Shown: positions 43,995-52,831 of the stretch, one piece after another
Position numbering within the stretch: position 1 is the first letter of the stretch
Layout of the letters: each line of letters starts with the position of its first letter
Origin: DASXTK01 sp050744325
GTDB lineage: Bacteria > Actinomycetota > Acidimicrobiia > Acidimicrobiales > VFJN01
Length of the DNA stretch: 64,000 nucleotides
Assembly: GCA_050744325.1 (NCBI GenBank)
Contig: JBOGHK010000168.1
Coordinates: 3,013 to 67,012, forward strand
Direction of reading: 5' to 3'
Translations under genes and position numbers: made by a program
The notes under the pieces: model-generated
The model's database searches: none
What the model saw: only the letters and a program-made list of their open reading frames with translations
Told to the model about the DNA's origin: nothing

Positions 43995-46844
43995 ATGGCG
44001 AGGGGGCGCTGGCGGCGGGGGCGGGGGCGGCGGCCCCTCGGCCTGCTCGGCACCGCCCCCTGGCGCAGAGCCCCGTTGCTGCTGGCCCGGCAACCGGGGG
44101 TGATGGCGACGGTGGCGGGGGCGTGCGCGGTGTTCAGCGCCGCGCTGGCCGGCGTCCCGCTGTTCCTGTCGTCCGCGGGGTCGGAGGCCGTCGTCGTCCA
44201 GGCCGACGAGCGCTGCCCTCGGGACACGGGCGCGACCAACGGCGAGACCTACGCGGTGTCCGGGACCGGTAGGCCCGACCTCGACCTCGTGACGCTCGGC
44301 CCCGAGACCCGCCTCGACGACCCGTTCGCTCCGCTGCGGCACCGGCTCGAGCCCTCGGTCTTCTCGTTGCGTCGAGGCGGCTTCCTGGCCTACGCCGACG
44401 GGTCGGCCGACAGTGAGGTCGTCCTCGTGGCCCGGGACGGAGCCCTCGACCACATCGAGGTCATCGACGGCCCGCCCGGACCCGGCCTCTGGATCAGCGA
44501 CCGAAGCGCCACCACGAACGGGCTGGCGCCTGGTGACACGGCGACGTTCACCGACGAGGCCGGTGCACAGGCCGACGTCCGCGTCGCCGGTGTCTACCGC
44601 GATGTCTCCGGCACCGTCCTGGACGACTTCTGGTGCGCCCACGCCGATCTGTTGCTGCGGCGCGGCCCGGGCGGCGACCTGCCGCCGCCGGTCATGGTCG
44701 CCGACCGCGCCACGTTCCTGGAGCTGATGCAAGGGCTCGACGTCCACACGCTGCCCGGCCGCTGGGAAGCGCCGCTCGCTGCCCGGAGCCTCACGCTCAC
44801 CGAGGCCGACGGGCTGATCACCGAGCTCAGCTGCGGTGCCGAGAGCGCCTCGGCGCTGTCGTGGTGCTCGTCGCTCGACCGCCACAGCAACGGCACGTTC
44901 ACCGAGGAGTTCGAGCTCAACGTCTCGCTGCCGGACAGCGCGCGGGTCGGCCCGTCGATGAACCGGCATCGGGTCGACTACGACGACCAGGACGACTACG
45001 TCTCACGACGCTTCCTGTCCCATCTGCCGTTCCTCACCGACCGCGGGCAGGCGATCCAGGCCGCCGTCCAGGGCGGGATCGCACCGGTCGCCGTCCTGGC
45101 GGCCATGGCGGGCGCCGGCCTGGTCGGTGCCTCCGCGTCGCTGTGGTTCGACCGGCGGAGGCGAGAGGTGATGCTGTTGACGGTGCGCGGCGCGCCACCG
45201 GTGGCGGTGGGCCTCAAGGCCGTGCTCGAGTTGCTCGCCCCGCTGGTCGTCGGGAGCGCAGCCGGGCTCGGGCTGGCCTACGCGCTGGTCGTCTGGCTGG
45301 GGCCGTCGTCGTTGCTGGAGCCCGCAGCCCTGGGACGGGCCGGAATGGCCACCGCTGCGGCGACGCTGGTCGCGGCCCTCGTCGTCGGGTTCGTCGTCGG
45401 GCTGCGGTCGCGCGGCCTCGACACCCCGCGCCATCGTGCACGCTGGGTGGCCGCGGCGCCGTGGGAGGTCGTCGTCGGCGTCGCGGCGCTGGTGTCGTAC
45501 CGGAGGCTGGGCGAGTGGGGTGTCCCGGTCAACGAGGGTGCCGACGTCACCGGGGTGGACGTGCTCGGGCTGCTGTTCCCGGTGCTGTTCTTGATCGCGT
45601 CGGTCGGGTTGGTCATACGGCTGCTCGTGCTGGCACTGCGGCCGGTGCGGGCGATCAGCCGGCGGTGGCCGACTGCTCTCTACCTCGCGGTCCGGCGCAT
45701 CGCCCGCTACCGCCTGGCCATGAGCGGGCTGGTCGTGGCCTCCGCGCTGGCGGCCGGAGTGTTCGGCTACGCCGCGACCCTCACCCGGTCGCTGAACGCC
45801 ACGCTCGACGCCAAGGCGCAGATCTTCGTCGGCAGCGACGTCGCCGCCCAGCTGGGCACCGACGCGTCCGACGAGGAGGAGCCACCCAGCCTGTCCGAGC
45901 TGCCCGGCGCGACCACGCTCGTCGACACGTACCGGGCCTCGTGGGTCGACGCCGGTGACGGGCGCGGCCGGGACGGCGCGGTCGTGCTGGTCATCGATCC
46001 CGACACCTTCGACGAGGCTGCGTTCTGGGACCCGACCCTGTCCGACAGCTCCCTGGACGACGTGCTGGCGAGGCTCCGCGAGCCCAGCGGCGAGTGCAGC
46101 AGCGATGGCAGCCCGATCGTTCCTGCCGTGGTGGTCGGGGCCGACCTGCCGCCGGTCGCCGAGGTTGGGCTTCCCGTCGGCCCGACGAGGTTCGCGATCG
46201 AACAGGTCGCCGACGTGGCTGCGTTCCCCGGGATGCGGCGCGGAAGTCCGACCGTCATCGTCGCCGACTCTGCGCTCGCTTCGTTCGAGTTGCGAAGCAC
46301 GACCACCGAGGTGTGGGTCCGTGGCGACCGTGACCGCACGCGGGCGGCGTTGGCCGCCAGCGGGGTCGACTACCAGGAGACCCGCTCCTTCGACGAGGTG
46401 GTCGACAAGGCGTCGTTCGTGACCGTGTCGTGGACCTTCGGGTTCATGCGGACCCTCGGGATAGCGGCCGGCGCCCTGGTCGTCTGCGGCATCGCCGTGT
46501 ACCTGGACGCGCGCCGCCGGAGTCGGGTCCTCGGCTACGCGCTCGCCCGCCGCATGGGCCTCCCGCGCGCGGCGCATCGCCGGGCGATCCTGGCCGAGCT
46601 CGCTGCAGGGGTGGTCGTGGGCTGCTGGTTGGGCCTGGGGCTCGCCCTCGTGGCAGCGGGGCTGGCCTACCAGCGGATCGACCCGGTGCCGGGCTACCGA
46701 CCGGACCCGATGCTGCGGCCCGCGGCGTTGGTCGTCCTGGTCCTGGCGACGATCGCCGTCGCGGTCGCCGTCGTCGGCGCCCTGCTGGCCCAGCGGCGCA
46801 CCGACGCCGACGATCCCGTCGAGGTGCTCCGTGGCGGCGTCTGA
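43995..46844 (+). CDS. FtsX-type ABC exporter permease with two FtsX-like halves
   Basis: 949 residues from the ATG at 43995 (an ATG at 43944 is in frame). First helix VMATVAGACAVFSAALAGVP, then a large extracytoplasmic domain (~350 residues), three helices (~res 365-480), a middle helix starting the second half (LAMSGLVVASALAAGVFGYA), another extracytoplasmic domain, and the last helices LGIAAGALVVCGIAVYLDAR and LAAGVVVGCWLGLGLALVAA. This is the duplicated MacB/LolC-type permease of a small-molecule or lipoprotein exporter. The stop overlaps the first ATPase gene by 14 nt. Confidence 0.88.
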   Translation: MARGRWRRGRGRRPLGLLGTAPWRRAPLLLARQPGVMATVAGACAVFSAALAGVPLFLSSAGSEAVVVQADERCPRDTGATNGETYAVSGTGRPDLDLVTLGPETRLDDPFAPLRHRLEPSVFSLRRGGFLAYADGSADSEVVLVARDGALDHIEVIDGPPGPGLWISDRSATTNGLAPGDTATFTDEAGAQADVRVAGVYRDVSGTVLDDFWCAHADLLLRRGPGGDLPPPVMVADRATFLELMQGLDVHTLPGRWEAPLAARSLTLTEADGLITELSCGAESASALSWCSSLDRHSNGTFTEEFELNVSLPDSARVGPSMNRHRVDYDDQDDYVSRRFLSHLPFLTDRGQAIQAAVQGGIAPVAVLAAMAGAGLVGASASLWFDRRRREVMLLTVRGAPPVAVGLKAVLELLAPLVVGSAAGLGLAYALVVWLGPSSLLEPAALGRAGMATAAATLVAALVVGFVVGLRSRGLDTPRHRARWVAAAPWEVVVGVAALVSYRRLGEWGVPVNEGADVTGVDVLGLLFPVLFLIASVGLVIRLLVLALRPVRAISRRWPTALYLAVRRIARYRLAMSGLVVASALAAGVFGYAATLTRSLNATLDAKAQIFVGSDVAAQLGTDASDEEEPPSLSELPGATTLVDTYRASWVDAGDGRGRDGAVVLVIDPDTFDEAAFWDPTLSDSSLDDVLARLREPSGECSSDGSPIVPAVVVGADLPPVAEVGLPVGPTRFAIEQVADVAAFPGMRRGSPTVIVADSALASFELRSTTTEVWVRGDRDRTRAALAASGVDYQETRSFDEVVDKASFVTVSWTFGFMRTLGIAAGALVVCGIAVYLDARRRSRVLGYALARRMGLPRAAHRRAILAELAAGVVVGCWLGLGLALVAAGLAYQRIDPVPGYRPDPMLRPAALVVLVLATIAVAVAVVGALLAQRRTDADDPVEVLRGGV

Positions 46845-47541
46845 GGCGACGGTCGCAGCAGCGCGTTGCACCGGGCTCGCCGTGGACTACCGCACCGCCG
46901 CGGGTGTGGTCCATGCCCTCCAGGACGTGGACGCCAGCTTCGGCCGCGGCCAGCTGTCGGTGGTTGCGGGGCCCTCCGGCTCGGGCAAGTCGTCGCTGTT
47001 GCGGGTGCTCGCCGGGCTGCAGCACCCCAGGGCCGGCACGGTCGAGATCGGCGATGCCGACGTGACGCGCCTGCGGCCCCGGCTGCTGCGCCGCCTCCGG
47101 CGCCGCACGATCGGTATGGTCCTGCAGGATCCATCCGACAACCTCGTGGGCTACCTACCGGCGATCGAACAGGTCCGGCTCGCTGCCGCCCTGCGGGGCG
47201 TCGACCCCGGGGAGACCGCATCGTTGCTGGACACCACCGGTTTGTCCGACCGAGCGGCCAGCTACCCCCACGAGCTGTCGGGCGGCGAGCAGCAGCGGGT
47301 GGCGTTCGCTGCTGCTGCCATCGGTCCCCCGACCCTGCTGCTGGCCGACGAGCCCACCGCCGAGCTCGACGCCGTGGCCGGTGCCCGGCTGGTGGAGGCG
47401 ATGGCCGATCTGGTGCGACGGGGCGCCACGCTGGTCGTCACCTCGCACGATCCCGCCGTGATCGCGGCGGCCGACCACGTGGTCGCCCTGCGGGACGGAC
47501 GGGTGGAGCCGGGCGGCGTCGGCGTGAGGGAGCGACCGTGA
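46831..47541 (+). CDS. ABC transporter ATP-binding protein (MacB/LolD-like), first subunit
   Basis: 236 residues with complete motifs: Walker A GPSGSGKSS, Q-loop VLQDPSDNL, signature LSGGEQQR, Walker B LLLADEPTAELD and switch VTSHDP. It starts 14 nt before the end of the permease gene and overlaps the second ATPase gene by 4 nt, so the three are translationally coupled. Its catalytic residues appear intact. Confidence 0.93.
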   Translation: MAASEATVAAARCTGLAVDYRTAAGVVHALQDVDASFGRGQLSVVAGPSGSGKSSLLRVLAGLQHPRAGTVEIGDADVTRLRPRLLRRLRRRTIGMVLQDPSDNLVGYLPAIEQVRLAAALRGVDPGETASLLDTTGLSDRAASYPHELSGGEQQRVAFAAAAIGPPTLLLADEPTAELDAVAGARLVEAMADLVRRGATLVVTSHDPAVIAAADHVVALRDGRVEPGGVGVRERP

Positions 47542-48236
47542 CCGCCGCCTCGGCGACCGCCTCGGCGCCCGGCTCGTCGACGGCGATCCAACTCGAAGGG
47601 GTCGTCAAGTCCTACCCCACCGCGTCGGGCCCGCTGCCGGTGCTCGACGGCGTCGACCTCGTCGTCGGGCGGGGCGAGGTCGCCGCGCTGGCTGGCCGGT
47701 CGGGGTCGGGTAAGACGACGCTGCTCACCATCGTCGCGGGCTGGGAGCACGCCGACGCCGGATCGGTGGTCCTGTTCGACGGTGACGTGCCACCGGAGCA
47801 GCTGGCCTGGCGCGACGTCGCCCTGCTGCCGCAGTCCCTGGGCCTCCTCGACGAGCTGACCGTGGACGAGAACGTCCGCTTCCCGCTCCGGCTCGGCGGC
47901 GTCGCCGCGACCGGCCGGGCCGCGGACGCCGCGGCGCCGATCATGGAGCAGCTTGGACTCACGCACCTTGCCCACCGGCTCCCCAGCGAGGTCTCCCTCG
48001 GTGAGCAGCAACGTGCGGCGCTGGCGCGAGCCGCCGTGATCCGCCCCCGCCTACTGCTCGCCGACGAGCCGATCGCCCATCAGAACCGCGAGTGGGGCGG
48101 GGCCATGATGACCCTGCTGCGCTCGCTCGCCGACGACGGCACCACCTGCCTGCTCGCGACCCACAACGACGCGGCCTTCGAGGTCGCCGACCACGTGTTG
48201 CAGCTGCGGAAGGGGCGCCTCGAGGAAGTGGCGTAG
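47538..48236 (+). CDS. ABC transporter ATP-binding protein (MacB/LolD-like), second subunit
   Basis: 232 residues from the GTG overlapping the previous stop. Walker A GRSGSGKTT, Q-loop LLPQSLGLLD, Walker B LLLADEP, switch LATHNDAAF. The signature is VSLGEQQR rather than LSGGEQQR, and the D-loop that should read S/T-A-x-L-D is IAHQNRE. It therefore looks like an asymmetric partner of the first subunit, with one altered ATP site. No further gene is read before the 3' gap. Confidence 0.9.
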   Translation: MTAASATASAPGSSTAIQLEGVVKSYPTASGPLPVLDGVDLVVGRGEVAALAGRSGSGKTTLLTIVAGWEHADAGSVVLFDGDVPPEQLAWRDVALLPQSLGLLDELTVDENVRFPLRLGGVAATGRAADAAAPIMEQLGLTHLAHRLPSEVSLGEQQRAALARAAVIRPRLLLADEPIAHQNREWGGAMMTLLRSLADDGTTCLLATHNDAAFEVADHVLQLRKGRLEEVA

Positions 48237-48305
48237 TCCAGCACCTCCCGTTCCGTGCACTGGATCTGGCACGTCCGCCCGGATGCCAGTACCCCGAGCG
48301 AACGG

Positions 48306-49289
48306 TCAGGCGCGACCGGTAAGGCCCAGCTCGGCGGCGTTCACGGCGTAGGGCGGCACCCGGCCGGCGAGCGCCTCGATGACCTGCTCGGTCGCCTTGC
48401 GCTGCAGCTCGACCACCGACTCCTCGCTGTAAAAGCTGGCGTGGGGCGTGATCACCACGTCGGGTCGGGCCAGCAGCGGATCGTCCGGCGTCGGCGGTTC
48501 GTTCTCCAGGACGTCGAGCGCCGCACCGCCGAGTCGACCGGCGTCCATGGCATGCCGCAACGCGCCGAGGTCGACCAGCCCGCCCCGCGAGGTGTTCACC
48601 AGCATCGCCCCGTCACGCATCGCGGCCAGCTCGCCCGGCCCGATCAGGTGGTGGGTCTCCGCCGTGAGCGGGGCATGCAGCGATACCACATGCGCCGAGC
48701 CGAGCAGGGTCGCGAGGTCCACCGGCACGGCTCCCCCGCTGGCGATCGCCTGGTCAGCGAGGAAGGGATCGTGGGCGACGACGCGGAAGCCCACGGCTGT
48801 GGCCTTGCCGGCCAGGGCCCGGGCGATCCGTCCGAACCCCACGAGCCCCAACGTGCGGCCGCGCAGACGGTGGACCGGGGCAGCATCCATCGGCCGCCAG
48901 CCGCCGTCCCGCACCGCCCGGTCGAGACGGACCACCCCCCGCCCGAGAGCCAGGATCAACGCCAGCGCGTGGTCCGAGACCTCGTCCACGCAGTAGTCGG
49001 GCACGTTGGTGACGATGATGCCGGCCTCGGTGGCCACCGCGATGTCGATGGTGTCCAAGCCGATGCCGTAGCGGGCGATGATGCGGCACGCCCGCATCTC
49101 GCGGGTCACCTCGGGCGGGATCGGCGCGTAGCAGTTGAGCACCGCGTCGGCGCCGTCGACCGTCTTGGCCACGTCGTCGGGGGTCGAGGCGTTGGCCTCG
49201 TAGCGCAGGTCGTGCCCGGCCGCGGCGAGCATCCCGCGCTCGAGATCGAGGTCGGGAAAGACGTGATCGGTGACTGCGACGAGCGCCAT
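48306..49289 (-). CDS. D-2-hydroxyacid dehydrogenase, C-terminal-binding-protein/phosphoglycerate dehydrogenase-like
   Basis: 327 residues from the ATG at 49289 with SD AGGAGGAAG; the longer upstream open frame is antisense to the next gene. NAD-binding LGLVGFGRIARALAGKATAV, catalytic Arg in LVNTSRGGLVDLG, Glu in ALDVLENEPP and His in ITPHASFYSEE. It interconverts a 2-hydroxy acid and a 2-keto acid. With the amidohydrolase upstream (30-nt gap) it forms an operon reading from the divergent promoter at ~50.4 kb. Confidence 0.93.
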   Translation of the reverse strand: MALVAVTDHVFPDLDLERGMLAAAGHDLRYEANASTPDDVAKTVDGADAVLNCYAPIPPEVTREMRACRIIARYGIGLDTIDIAVATEAGIIVTNVPDYCVDEVSDHALALILALGRGVVRLDRAVRDGGWRPMDAAPVHRLRGRTLGLVGFGRIARALAGKATAVGFRVVAHDPFLADQAIASGGAVPVDLATLLGSAHVVSLHAPLTAETHHLIGPGELAAMRDGAMLVNTSRGGLVDLGALRHAMDAGRLGGAALDVLENEPPTPDDPLLARPDVVITPHASFYSEESVVELQRKATEQVIEALAGRVPPYAVNAAELGLTGRA

Positions 49290-49318
49290 CGCTTCCTCCT
49301 CGCTGACGACTGGACGAT

Positions 49319-50395
49319 CTAGTGGGGTGTCTCGCGCCCGATCTTGAACAGGCGCGCAGCATTCCCACCGAGGACCAGCTCGCGGCTCGCGTCGTCGAGC
49401 TGGGCCTGGGCCAGGAACGCGAGCGGGTCGGTCGGGCCCATGTCGAAGGGGTAGTCGGTGCCGAGCAACACCCGATCGGCACCGAACTCGTCGACCAGGT
49501 ACTCGACCATCCTCGGTTCGAAGACCGCGGTGTCGAAGTGCAGCCGGTGCAGGTACTCGCTCGGCGGGCGGGCGATGTGCTTGCGCAGCTCGGGCCGGAC
49601 GCGGAAGGCGTGGTCGGTCCGCCCGAAGTAGTAGGGCAAGTAGCCACCGCCGTGCACGACGACCATGCTCAGGTCGGGGTGCCGCTCCCACACGCCGCCG
49701 AGGATCATGCGGGTGACCGCGAGCGTCGACGCCAACGGCATGCAGACCACGTTGACCAGGTAGTAGTCGCCCATGCGTTGGCCTTCGGTGAAGCCCTGGG
49801 GATGGAGGACCACCGTCATCTCCAACTCGACGGCCTTGTCCCACACGGGGTCGAACCGGCGGTCGTCGAGCTCGCCGCCGTTCACGTCGGCGCTGATCTC
49901 GAAGCCGTCGAACCCGAGGTCGCGCTTAGCCTCCTCCATCACGTCGACCGCGGCCGAAGGATGGTCCATGGGCAGGTTGGCGATCGCGACGAACCGGTCG
50001 GGGTGGGCGGCGACGACGGCGGCCAGCCGTTCGTGCTGCAGGCGACACGCCCGGAGCGCAAGGTCCTCGTCGAGCCAGTAGAAGTACTCGGTCGGCGGCA
50101 CCGACAGCACCTGGACGTCGATCCCCTGCTTGTCCATGTCCTCGAGGCGCGCCTCGGGCTGCTCGAACCGGGCGACCTGCTCGGGGGCGTGGCGCACCTG
50201 TCGGTTGTAGCGGAGGGTCTCGTCGGACGAGAACCGGCTGCGGGGATCCAGCTCTGGCCGGAAGGACGGCTTGGCCAGCAGCTCGCCGGCGGGCACCGAC
50301 AGGTGCGAGTGGACGTCGACGCACAGGCACGCCGGCTTCGGCACGGTGGTCGGCTCCCACGTCGGGCCCAGCTCCGGCCACCACTCGTCGCCCAC
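49319..50395 (-). CDS. Amidohydrolase family (ACMSD-like) protein
   Basis: 358 residues. Metal-dependent amidohydrolase-2 pattern: VDVHSHLSVPAGE (HxH), VVLHPQGFTEG, VVVHGGGYLPYYFGR and LLGTDYPFDMGPTDPL (Asp). This family includes decarboxylases (ACMSD, 5-carboxyvanillate) and hydrolases, all acting on carboxylated ring-cleavage or aromatic substrates. It is paralogous to the gene at 58134 (shared HGGGYLPxYxGR and GTDYPxDMGxxDPL). The start GTG lies 7 nt from an AT-rich operator-like site. Confidence 0.92.
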   Translation of the reverse strand: MGDEWWPELGPTWEPTTVPKPACLCVDVHSHLSVPAGELLAKPSFRPELDPRSRFSSDETLRYNRQVRHAPEQVARFEQPEARLEDMDKQGIDVQVLSVPPTEYFYWLDEDLALRACRLQHERLAAVVAAHPDRFVAIANLPMDHPSAAVDVMEEAKRDLGFDGFEISADVNGGELDDRRFDPVWDKAVELEMTVVLHPQGFTEGQRMGDYYLVNVVCMPLASTLAVTRMILGGVWERHPDLSMVVVHGGGYLPYYFGRTDHAFRVRPELRKHIARPPSEYLHRLHFDTAVFEPRMVEYLVDEFGADRVLLGTDYPFDMGPTDPLAFLAQAQLDDASRELVLGGNAARLFKIGRETPH

Positions 50396-50401
50396 GCGCT
50401 G

Positions 50402-50416
50402 TGTATATCATATATC
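50402..50416. promoter_or_regulatory. AT-rich operator-like site 1 (divergent promoter at 50.4 kb)
   Basis: TGTATATCATATATC in DNA otherwise near 70% GC. It lies 7 nt upstream of the minus-strand amidohydrolase start. Its reverse complement shares ATATATGAT with the sites at 50466, 58014 and 58075. Confidence 0.5.
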
Positions 50417-50465
50417 TTCGCCACGATGCGGCGAAGCCGTCGGCTCCGGCGACTGCCGGAATGAG

Positions 50466-50483
50466 TGCATCATATATAGTGCA
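50466..50483. promoter_or_regulatory. AT-rich operator-like site 2 (before the cupin gene)
   Basis: TGCATCATATATAGTGCA, an approximate palindrome with TGCA at both ends, is 3 nt before the cupin ATG and overlaps where an SD and promoter should be. Its reverse complement TGCACTATATATGATGCA aligns with TGCACTATATATCATCCA at 58016. Confidence 0.55.
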
Positions 50484-50486
50484 GGA

Positions 50487-50882
50487 ATGGCCCAGCTGAT
50501 CGAGTTCGCCGGTGCCCCAGTCGTCGAGCGAGGTGACGGCATCCTGAGCGTGCGCCTCACCGACCCTCCGCTACCCGGCCAGGGCTTCGTCATGGGCATC
50601 ACCAGCTTCCCGCCGGGCACCGGGCTGGCGTTCCACAGCCACAACACTGTCGAGCAGGTCACGGTGCTCGAGGGGTCGGCTGTCGTCGAGCTCGAGGGCC
50701 GACGCCACCGCCTCCGGCCCTACGACACGACCCAGGTGCCCGCGGGCCAGTCGCACCGGTTCGTCAACGCCGGCGACGGGCCGATGCGCATCCTTTGGGT
50801 CTACGGCGCCGTCGAGGTCACCAGGACCTTCACCGAGACCGGCGAGACCGTCGACCAGCTCGGGCGTCTCTCCTCGCGCTAG
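50487..50882 (+). CDS. Cupin-domain protein
   Basis: 131 residues. A single cupin barrel: GTGLAFHSHNTVEQVTVLEG (HxHN...E metal site) and PYDTTQVPAGQSHRFVNAGD (His). It may be a small isomerase/decarboxylase or a sensor for the pathway compound. It opens the plus-strand operon cupin-Ldh2-FAH. Confidence 0.9.
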   Translation: MAQLIEFAGAPVVERGDGILSVRLTDPPLPGQGFVMGITSFPPGTGLAFHSHNTVEQVTVLEGSAVVELEGRRHRLRPYDTTQVPAGQSHRFVNAGDGPMRILWVYGAVEVTRTFTETGETVDQLGRLSSR

Positions 50883-50900
50883 CCGAGGGCACTCATCCCC

Positions 50901-51956
50901 ATGCGCGTCCACGCCGACCGACTCGTCGCCTTCGCCTCGGCGCTCTTCGAGGCGGTCGGCGTGGTTCCGGACCACGCGGCGATCACCAGCCAGCGCCTCG
51001 TCGAGGCCGACCTCCGCGGCCGCACCGGGCATGGCCTGATCCGGGTCGGGTCCTACGTGGAGCGGATCGAGGCGGGCGGGGTCAAGGTCCGCCCGGACAT
51101 TCGCGTCGTGCACGAGACACCGGTCTCGGCGCAGGTCGACGCCGACAACGGTCTCGGACAGGTGGCGATGACCATCGCGACCGAGGTCGCCATCGCCAAG
51201 GCTACCGAGACGGGTCTTGCCTGGGTGGGGACCGTGCACTCGAACCACGCCGGCGCCGCGGGCCTGTATCCGGCCATGGCCGCACGGCGCGGGCTGATCG
51301 GGCTGTACGTCGCCGTCGCCAACGGCAACGCCATGCCGCCCTGGGGTGGTAGCGACCGGCTCCTCGGCACCAACCCGATCGCCGTCGGCATCCCCGCCGA
51401 CGGGCAGCCGCCCTTCCTGCTCGACATCGCGACGACGGTCGTCTCCCACGGGAGCATCAAGACCACGGCGATGGCGGGTGAGGAGATGCCGAAGGGGTGG
51501 GTCGTCGACGCGACGGGTCGGCCGATCACCGATCCCACGCGCGCCCGCGACGGGTTCCTCGCGCCGATCGGCGGCTACAAGGGATCTGGCCTGAACATCG
51601 CCATCGGGTTGCTTGCCGGCGTGCTGAACGGTGCGGCGTTCGGCCGGTCGGTCGTCGAGCACGTCGCCGACCTCGAGACCCCGACCAACACCGGTCAAGC
51701 CCTGCTGGTGATGCGTCCCGACCTGTTCATGCCGGCGACCGAGGCGCTGTCGTCGATCACCCGGCACCTCGACGAGCTGCGACGGTCCGGCAGCGCCGGC
51801 GGCGTGCCCCTCCGGCTGCCGGGCGACCGTGCGGCCGAGCTCGAGGCCGAGAACCGGGCGCGGGGGATCCCGATCCCAGATCCTCTGTGCGAGAGTCTCG
51901 TTGCGCTGGCGGCACGGCTCGGAGTGCCGTACACGCTGGAAAGGACGAGCCCGTGA
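50901..51956 (+). CDS. Malate/L-lactate dehydrogenase (Ldh2) family NAD(P)-dependent oxidoreductase
   Basis: 351 residues. DLRGRTGHGLIRVGSYVERI, the active-site His in GTVHSNHAGAAG, MPPWGGSDRLLGTNPIAVGI and GGYKGSGLNIAIGLLAGVL define the Ldh2/YlbC/DpkA-type family (no Rossmann fold). Members reduce 2-keto acids, ketimines or ureidoglycolate. The stop overlaps the FAH gene start by 4 nt. Confidence 0.92.
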   Translation: MRVHADRLVAFASALFEAVGVVPDHAAITSQRLVEADLRGRTGHGLIRVGSYVERIEAGGVKVRPDIRVVHETPVSAQVDADNGLGQVAMTIATEVAIAKATETGLAWVGTVHSNHAGAAGLYPAMAARRGLIGLYVAVANGNAMPPWGGSDRLLGTNPIAVGIPADGQPPFLLDIATTVVSHGSIKTTAMAGEEMPKGWVVDATGRPITDPTRARDGFLAPIGGYKGSGLNIAIGLLAGVLNGAAFGRSVVEHVADLETPTNTGQALLVMRPDLFMPATEALSSITRHLDELRRSGSAGGVPLRLPGDRAAELEAENRARGIPIPDPLCESLVALAARLGVPYTLERTSP

Positions 51957-52831
51957 GACTGATCAGCTTCGAGCGAGGGGCCGCAGCGCACATCGGTGCG
52001 CTGCGCGACGACGGGACGATCGTGGACTTCGCCGCCGATCCGTCGCTACCGACGACCATGGTCGACTTCGTCGCGCTCGGCGACAAGGGCCTCGCCAGCG
52101 TGGCGGCCCTGGTCGAGGCCGCCACGGACACGATCCCGTCGGACACCGTGCGGCTGCTGGCGCCGATCCGCCCGAACAACAACGTCATGGCGATCGGCAG
52201 GAACTACCGCAGCCACATCGGCGAGTTCACCACCAGCGGCTTCGATGCCGCCGAGCGCACACCGGTCCCCGAGCACCCGATCGTGTTCACCAAGTCCCGC
52301 ACGGCGATCGTCGGCCCCGGCGACGGCATCGCCGTCTCGTCCGACCCGACCGGCACCAGCGACTACGAGGGCGAGCTCGGTGTGGTCCTCGGCCCGGGCG
52401 GCATCCGCATCGCGGCCGAGGATGCCTGGCAGCACGTCTACGGCTACACGATCGTCAACGACGTCACCGTTCGGGCCCTCCAGCGCCAGCATGTGCAGTA
52501 CTTCGTCGGCAAGAGCGCCGAGACCTACTGCCCCATCGGCCCCTGCATCGTCACCCACGACGAGATCGACGACGTCGGCGCTGCCTGGTTGCGGACCCGT
52601 GTCAACGGCGAGGAGCGACAGGCGGCGCCGATCGCCGACCTCATCTTCGACATCCCCACGTTGATCGCGGCCATCTCGGCGGCGGTCCGCATCGATGCCG
52701 GCGACGTCATCGCCACCGGCACTCCCGGCGGCGTGGGCATCGGACGCAAGCCACCCGTGTACCTGGCGCCCGGTGACGTCGTCGAGGTCGCCATCGACGG
52801 CATCGGCACCCTCCGCAACCCGGCGGTCTAG
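51953..52831 (+). CDS. Fumarylacetoacetase (FAH) family hydrolase
   Basis: 292 residues from the GTG overlapping the previous stop. The acidic metal site is SDYEGELGVVLG, with SHIGEFTTSG, HPIVFTKSRTAIVGPGD and GDVIATGTPGGVGIGRKPP family-typical. FAH-family enzymes cleave or decarboxylate beta-diketo and oxalo-acids at the ends of aromatic and sugar-acid pathways. Its TAG stop shares the palindromic CTAG with the stop of the convergent Gfo/Idh/MocA gene. Confidence 0.93.
   Translation: MRLISFERGAAAHIGALRDDGTIVDFAADPSLPTTMVDFVALGDKGLASVAALVEAATDTIPSDTVRLLAPIRPNNNVMAIGRNYRSHIGEFTTSGFDAAERTPVPEHPIVFTKSRTAIVGPGDGIAVSSDPTGTSDYEGELGVVLGPGGIRIAAEDAWQHVYGYTIVNDVTVRALQRQHVQYFVGKSAETYCPIGPCIVTHDEIDDVGAAWLRTRVNGEERQAAPIADLIFDIPTLIAAISAAVRIDAGDVIATGTPGGVGIGRKPPVYLAPGDVVEVAIDGIGTLRNPAV

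Noticed and set aside
48306..49844. Longer 512-codon version of the D-2-hydroxyacid dehydrogenase
   Set aside because: The extra N-terminal 185 codons lie in another frame over the amidohydrolase gene; the ATG at 49289 has a strong SD and begins the family-conserved sequence.
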